The position numbers and the translations under genes are program-made. Shown piece by piece: positions 61,630 through 64,000 of a stretch of DNA of 64,000 bases. The notes under the pieces are model-generated. The model had not been told where the DNA came from and ran no database searches. It saw only the letters and a list, made by a program, of their open reading frames with translations. How positions within the stretch are numbered: position 1 is the first letter of the stretch; the number at the start of each line of letters is the position of its first letter. Source of the DNA: Solirubrobacter phytolaccae (GTDB lineage Bacteria > Actinomycetota > Thermoleophilia > Solirubrobacterales > Solirubrobacteraceae); assembly GCF_027587195.1 (NCBI RefSeq), contig NZ_JAPDDP010000042.1:1-64000 (forward strand), in the 5' to 3' direction.

Positions 61630-61992
61630 CTACGTGGACGCCGCCAGCCACGCCGTCACCGCGGCGAGCACGATCAGGACGACGTTGAGCCACGCCTGAG
61701 CCCGCTCTCCGCGAGACAGGTGGAAGCTGCCGGCCAGCACCTGGAGCACGGCGAGCCCCACCGCCGCGACCACCGCCAGCCACGGCGCGATGTCGAGCAG
61801 CCGCGGCACGATCAGGCCGACCGCACCCAGGAGCTCCACGACGCCGATGAACCGGATCAGCGCCAGCGGCGTGGTCTCGACCCAGTGCATCATCGGCGCG
61901 AGCTGCGCCTTGCTCCGCACGGCCTTGATCGAACCCGAGTACACGTAGAAGACGGCCAGCAGGCCGGCGAGCACCCAGTAGGCGACGGTCAT
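61630..61992 (-). CDS. DoxX-family membrane protein
   Basis: 120 residues with four membrane helices: YWVLAGLLAVFYVYSGSIKA, LIRFIGVVELLGAVGLIVPR, WLAVVAAVGLAVLQVLAGSF and AWLNVVLIVLAAVTAWLAAS. The SGSIKA and GVVELLGAVGLI patterns are those of the DoxX-like family, linked to redox or thiol homeostasis in some bacteria. Divergent from an HxlR regulator, the common arrangement for such genes, so it is probably the regulator's target. Confidence 0.85.
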   Translation of the reverse strand: MTVAYWVLAGLLAVFYVYSGSIKAVRSKAQLAPMMHWVETTPLALIRFIGVVELLGAVGLIVPRLLDIAPWLAVVAAVGLAVLQVLAGSFHLSRGERAQAWLNVVLIVLAAVTAWLAAST

Positions 61993-62006
61993 GAGAACCT
62001 CCGATA

Positions 62007-62081
62007 GTTACGACTTGTAAGCAGCCGCATCATGCGTGACCATCGGGGTGCCTACAAAAGGCACATCCGTGTGCGTTACGA
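62007..62081. promoter_or_regulatory. Divergent control region with repeated GTTACGA sites
   Basis: GTTACGA occurs at 62007-62013, where it is part of the TTAC-N5-GTAA inverted repeat (62008-62020), and again at 62075-62081. These are candidate HxlR sites in the 101-bp gap between the doxX-like and hxlR-like starts. The rest of the gap shows nothing else clear. Confidence 0.35.
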
Positions 62082-62093
62082 ACAAGGAACCGC

Positions 62094-62471
62094 ATGTCGC
62101 AGTACGAGAAGACCTGCCTGATCCGCGCCGACGCCGGCCGCGCGATCCGGGCGATCCTCGACCGCATCGGCGACAAGTGGACGCTGCTGATCGTCGCCAC
62201 GCTTCACGGCCGGCGGATGCGCTTCACCGAGCTCCAGCGCCACATCCCCGGCATCTCGCAGCGGATGCTGTCCCTGAACCTGCGCCACCTCGAGCGCGAC
62301 GGCCTGGTCACGCGCACCGCGCACGCCGAGGTGCCGCCGCGCGTCGAGTACGAGCTGACCGAGCGCGGCCAGACGCTGATCGGGCCGGCCGTGACGCTCG
62401 CCGAGTGGGCGATCGAGCACAACCCGGACATCGCGGAGAGCCAGCAGGCCTACGACGCCCGCCAGGCGTAG
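62094..62471 (+). CDS. HxlR-family winged-helix transcriptional regulator
   Basis: 125 residues, the usual size. AILDRIGDKWTLLIVATLHG, MRFTELQRHIPGISQRMLSL, NLRHLERDGLVTRTAHAEVP and PRVEYELTERGQTL are the HxlR signature. A cysteine near the N-terminus (KTCLIR) could serve redox or electrophile sensing, as known for some HxlR-type regulators. AAGGAACCGC precedes the ATG. Likely controls the divergent DoxX gene. It stops 1 bp from the convergent response-regulator gene. Confidence 0.9.
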   Translation: MSQYEKTCLIRADAGRAIRAILDRIGDKWTLLIVATLHGRRMRFTELQRHIPGISQRMLSLNLRHLERDGLVTRTAHAEVPPRVEYELTERGQTLIGPAVTLAEWAIEHNPDIAESQQAYDARQA

Positions 62472-62472
62472 C

Positions 62473-63057
62473 TCAGGGGCGCTTCTCGTACAGCGCGCGC
62501 TGGTCGACGATCGCGCGCGCCACGTCGGCGAGCCGCAGGTTGCGGTCGCGCGCGGTGGAGCGGATGCGCGCGAACGCCTCCGGCTCGCTCAGGCCCAAGG
62601 CGGTCATGAGGATGCCCTTGGCCTGCTCGACCACCTTGCGGTCGGCGAGCGCCTGGCGCGTGGAGTCGACCTCTTCGCGCAGCGCCTCCAGCTCGGCCGC
62701 GCGGGCCGCCGCCAGGCGCAGCGCCGCGTCCAGCTGGCGGTCGTCGACCGGCTTGGTCAGGTGGGCGAGCACGCCCGCCGTGATGGACCGTTCCAGCACC
62801 TCCGGCGCGTCCAGTCCGGTCAAAACCACCACCGGTCGGCGCGGGCCGTCCACCGACAGGTCACGCGCGAGCTCGATGCCGTCCCCGTCGGCGAGGTCGA
62901 CGTCGAAGAGGTAGAGGTCGGCGCCGACCCCGCGGGCCAGCGCGGCGGCTTCGACCACCGACGCCACCGGACCCACGACCTCGTGCCCGAGCGCGCCGAG
63001 CCGGCGCGCCAGGCCGAGGGCGATGATCGGGTCGTCCTCAGCGACGAGGATTCGCAT
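62473..63057 (-). CDS. Response regulator with ANTAR RNA-binding output domain
   Basis: 194 residues. Receiver domain ~1-120 (RILVAEDDPIIALGLARRLG; phospho-acceptor Asp in LYLFDVDLADGDGIELARDL; VVVLTGLDA; LTKPVDD). A helix/coiled coil (~125-145) is followed by the ANTAR domain (~145-190; VVEQAKGILMTALGLSEPEA, FARIRSTARDRNLRLADVAR). ANTAR regulators bind paired stem-loops in nascent RNA to prevent termination. Its start overlaps the end of the histidine kinase gene by 20 bp, so the two form a cognate pair. Confidence 0.92.
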   Translation of the reverse strand: MRILVAEDDPIIALGLARRLGALGHEVVGPVASVVEAAALARGVGADLYLFDVDLADGDGIELARDLSVDGPRRPVVVLTGLDAPEVLERSITAGVLAHLTKPVDDRQLDAALRLAAARAAELEALREEVDSTRQALADRKVVEQAKGILMTALGLSEPEAFARIRSTARDRNLRLADVARAIVDQRALYEKRP

Positions 63058-64000
63058 CGGTGGGGAAGTCGATTCGGACGGCGCCGTCCACGTCGCGCTG
63101 AAGTGTGCCGTGCAACCCGTTCGTCACGACCTGGCGCACGAGGGTCAGACCGAGACCGGGCGCGGCGAGCGCCTCGGACGACGGCCCGGAGCCCCCATCA
63201 CGCACCGTCAACACGCCGTCGGCGGTCAAGGTCACGCGCACCGGCGGCGACCCGTGCTGGATCGCGTTCGTGACCAGCTCGTTGACCACGACGCCGAGGT
63301 GCTGCGCCTGCGCGAACGGCAGCTCGACCGGCTCGGCCTCCACGCGCACGTCGTCGTAGCCGGCCACGATCGCGTCCAGCAGCTCGTTCGCCTGCACCCG
63401 CCCGCCGCGGCGGCTGGCAAGGACCTGGTGGACGGCGGCGATCGCGTGGATGCGTTCCGCGGCCCGGTCGAACGCCTCGGCGCTCGCGGGGTCCTCCGGC
63501 CGCCCGAGCAGCAGCAGCTCCGCGACCACCTGCAGCGAGTTCTTCACGCGGTGGTGCGACTCGGCGAGCATCGCGCCCTCGAGCTCGGCGCGGCGGACCG
63601 CCTCCGTCACCGCCAGCGCGTTCCGGCGCACGGATCGGGCGAGCATCAGGCTCAGCGCGGTCGAGCCGGCGAGCAGGACGAGGTGCAGCAGCGCCTCGGG
63701 CACGGGCAGCGGATCGGGCGCGAACCCCACGGACGCGCCGAACGCCACCGCCGCCACGACCATCCACGCGACGAGCTTGCGCGGGTTGTCGTCGTGCGAG
63801 ATCGCCAGGAAGGGGACGACGAGCAGAAGCAGCAGGTCGAGCCGTGACTGGCCGCCCGCGATCAGCACGAGCCCGCACACGGAGATCAGCACGCCGCCGG
63901 CCCACAGGTCGATCAGCAGGCGCCCGCGCGGGGTGGGCAACAGCGCGGCCCAGGGGAGGCGCGCCATCACGAGGTGCGCGATCGCGGCGAGCCCCGTCAG
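63038..64000 (-). CDS. Membrane sensor histidine kinase, HisKA_2/HWE type (5' end at window edge)
   Basis: At least 320 residues; the frame is open to the right edge and the extra codons (LTGLAAIAHL) are hydrophobic, so the start may lie outside, though a GTG at 63970 is possible. Membrane helices: LIDLWAGGVLISVCGLVLIA, LDLLLLLVVPFLAIS, LVAWMVVAAVAFGASVGF, LLHLVLLAGSTALSLMLAR. The phospho-acceptor box is LAESHHRVKNSLQVVAELLL (HisKA_2 style), and the ATPase shows LGVVVNELVTNAIQHG and VRDGGSGPS. It should phosphorylate the ANTAR regulator encoded next to it. Confidence 0.88.
   Translation of the reverse strand: MTGLAAIAHLVMARLPWAALLPTPRGRLLIDLWAGGVLISVCGLVLIAGGQSRLDLLLLLVVPFLAISHDDNPRKLVAWMVVAAVAFGASVGFAPDPLPVPEALLHLVLLAGSTALSLMLARSVRRNALAVTEAVRRAELEGAMLAESHHRVKNSLQVVAELLLLGRPEDPASAEAFDRAAERIHAIAAVHQVLASRRGGRVQANELLDAIVAGYDDVRVEAEPVELPFAQAQHLGVVVNELVTNAIQHGSPPVRVTLTADGVLTVRDGGSGPSSEALAAPGLGLTLVRQVVTNGLHGTLQRDVDGAVRIDFPTDANPRR

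Noticed and set aside
1-64000. CRISPR arrays, rRNA genes, insertion sequences, integrases or prophage genes
   Set aside because: No regularly spaced direct repeats, no transposase or integrase motifs and no rRNA-like stretch were seen; tRNA-Ser at 61499 has no integrase nearby.

Overview
The window is uniformly GC-rich and gene-dense, with short intergenic gaps, many GTG starts and many 4-bp ATGA/GTGA stop-start overlaps. Gene content points to an actinobacterium of the Thermoleophilia (order Solirubrobacterales, Solirubrobacter/Conexibacter-like): giant secreted PQQ-type sugar dehydrogenase/ThuA/PKD proteins, a BTAD/SARP-type ATPase regulator, DrrAB-type exporters, MmyB-type XRE regulators, a eukaryote-type UDP-glucose pyrophosphorylase, an ANTAR response regulator and secreted proteins with basic beta-rich tails. 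The taxonomic call is inference from gene content. I see no prophage, insertion sequence, CRISPR array or rRNA.

Layout. 1-2.6 kb: the end of a LuxR-type regulator, an ECF sigma factor, and a divergent small sigma-region-4/zinc-finger protein. 2.6-6.9 kb: secreted ThuA/sugar dehydrogenase/PKD protein behind a clear TTGACA promoter. 7-10.8 kb: XRE regulator, NAD-dependent reductase, and an SPFH plus NAD-kinase-like pair behind a 12-bp inverted repeat. 10.9-13.9 kb: three-gene operon of paralogous exported membrane proteins. 14-18.9 kb: DUF4375 lipoprotein, RidA, DUF427, nitroreductase-like and PhoX-like proteins. 18.9-27.5 kb: SARP regulator, ABC exporter, glyoxalase-fold protein, UvrD-like helicase, DksA-like protein. 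27.5-32.2 kb: XRE-cupin/acetyltransferase pair, an operon of aminoglycoside 2'-acetyltransferase, GT14-like glycosyltransferase and FkbM methyltransferase, and a secreted PKD protein. 32.4-35.8 kb: TetR-controlled DrrAB exporter translationally coupled to an ADP-ribosylglycohydrolase. 35.9-44 kb: a 2,683-residue secreted protein with cupredoxin, two ThuA, sugar dehydrogenase, CBM6, PKD and four concanavalin-like domains. 44-54 kb: esterase/thioesterase/aldo-keto reductase/DNA glycosylase operon, acyl-CoA dehydrogenase, YceH, UGPase operon, a probable sigma-28-regulated repeat protein, FAD oxidoreductase and MobA-like protein. 54-59 kb: a 13-repeat Ig-like surface protein, stress proteins and small membrane peptides. 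59.06-59.52 kb: a striking non-coding dyad-symmetric element. 59.6-64 kb: subtilisin, TadA overlapping tRNA-Ser(CGA), DoxX/HxlR pair, ANTAR regulator and its histidine kinase (cut by the right edge).

Most notable: the 461-bp element at 59059-59519, made of two diverged inverted copies of a ~230-bp unit. It has 25-bp terminal inverted repeats and two long central hairpins whose stems differ in sequence yet stay paired, between convergent genes. Next come the sigma-28-type promoter at 51777, the three-paralog exported operon, the sigma4/ZAS fusion, an AAC(2')-I homologue inside a glycosylation-type operon, and several strong operator palindromes.
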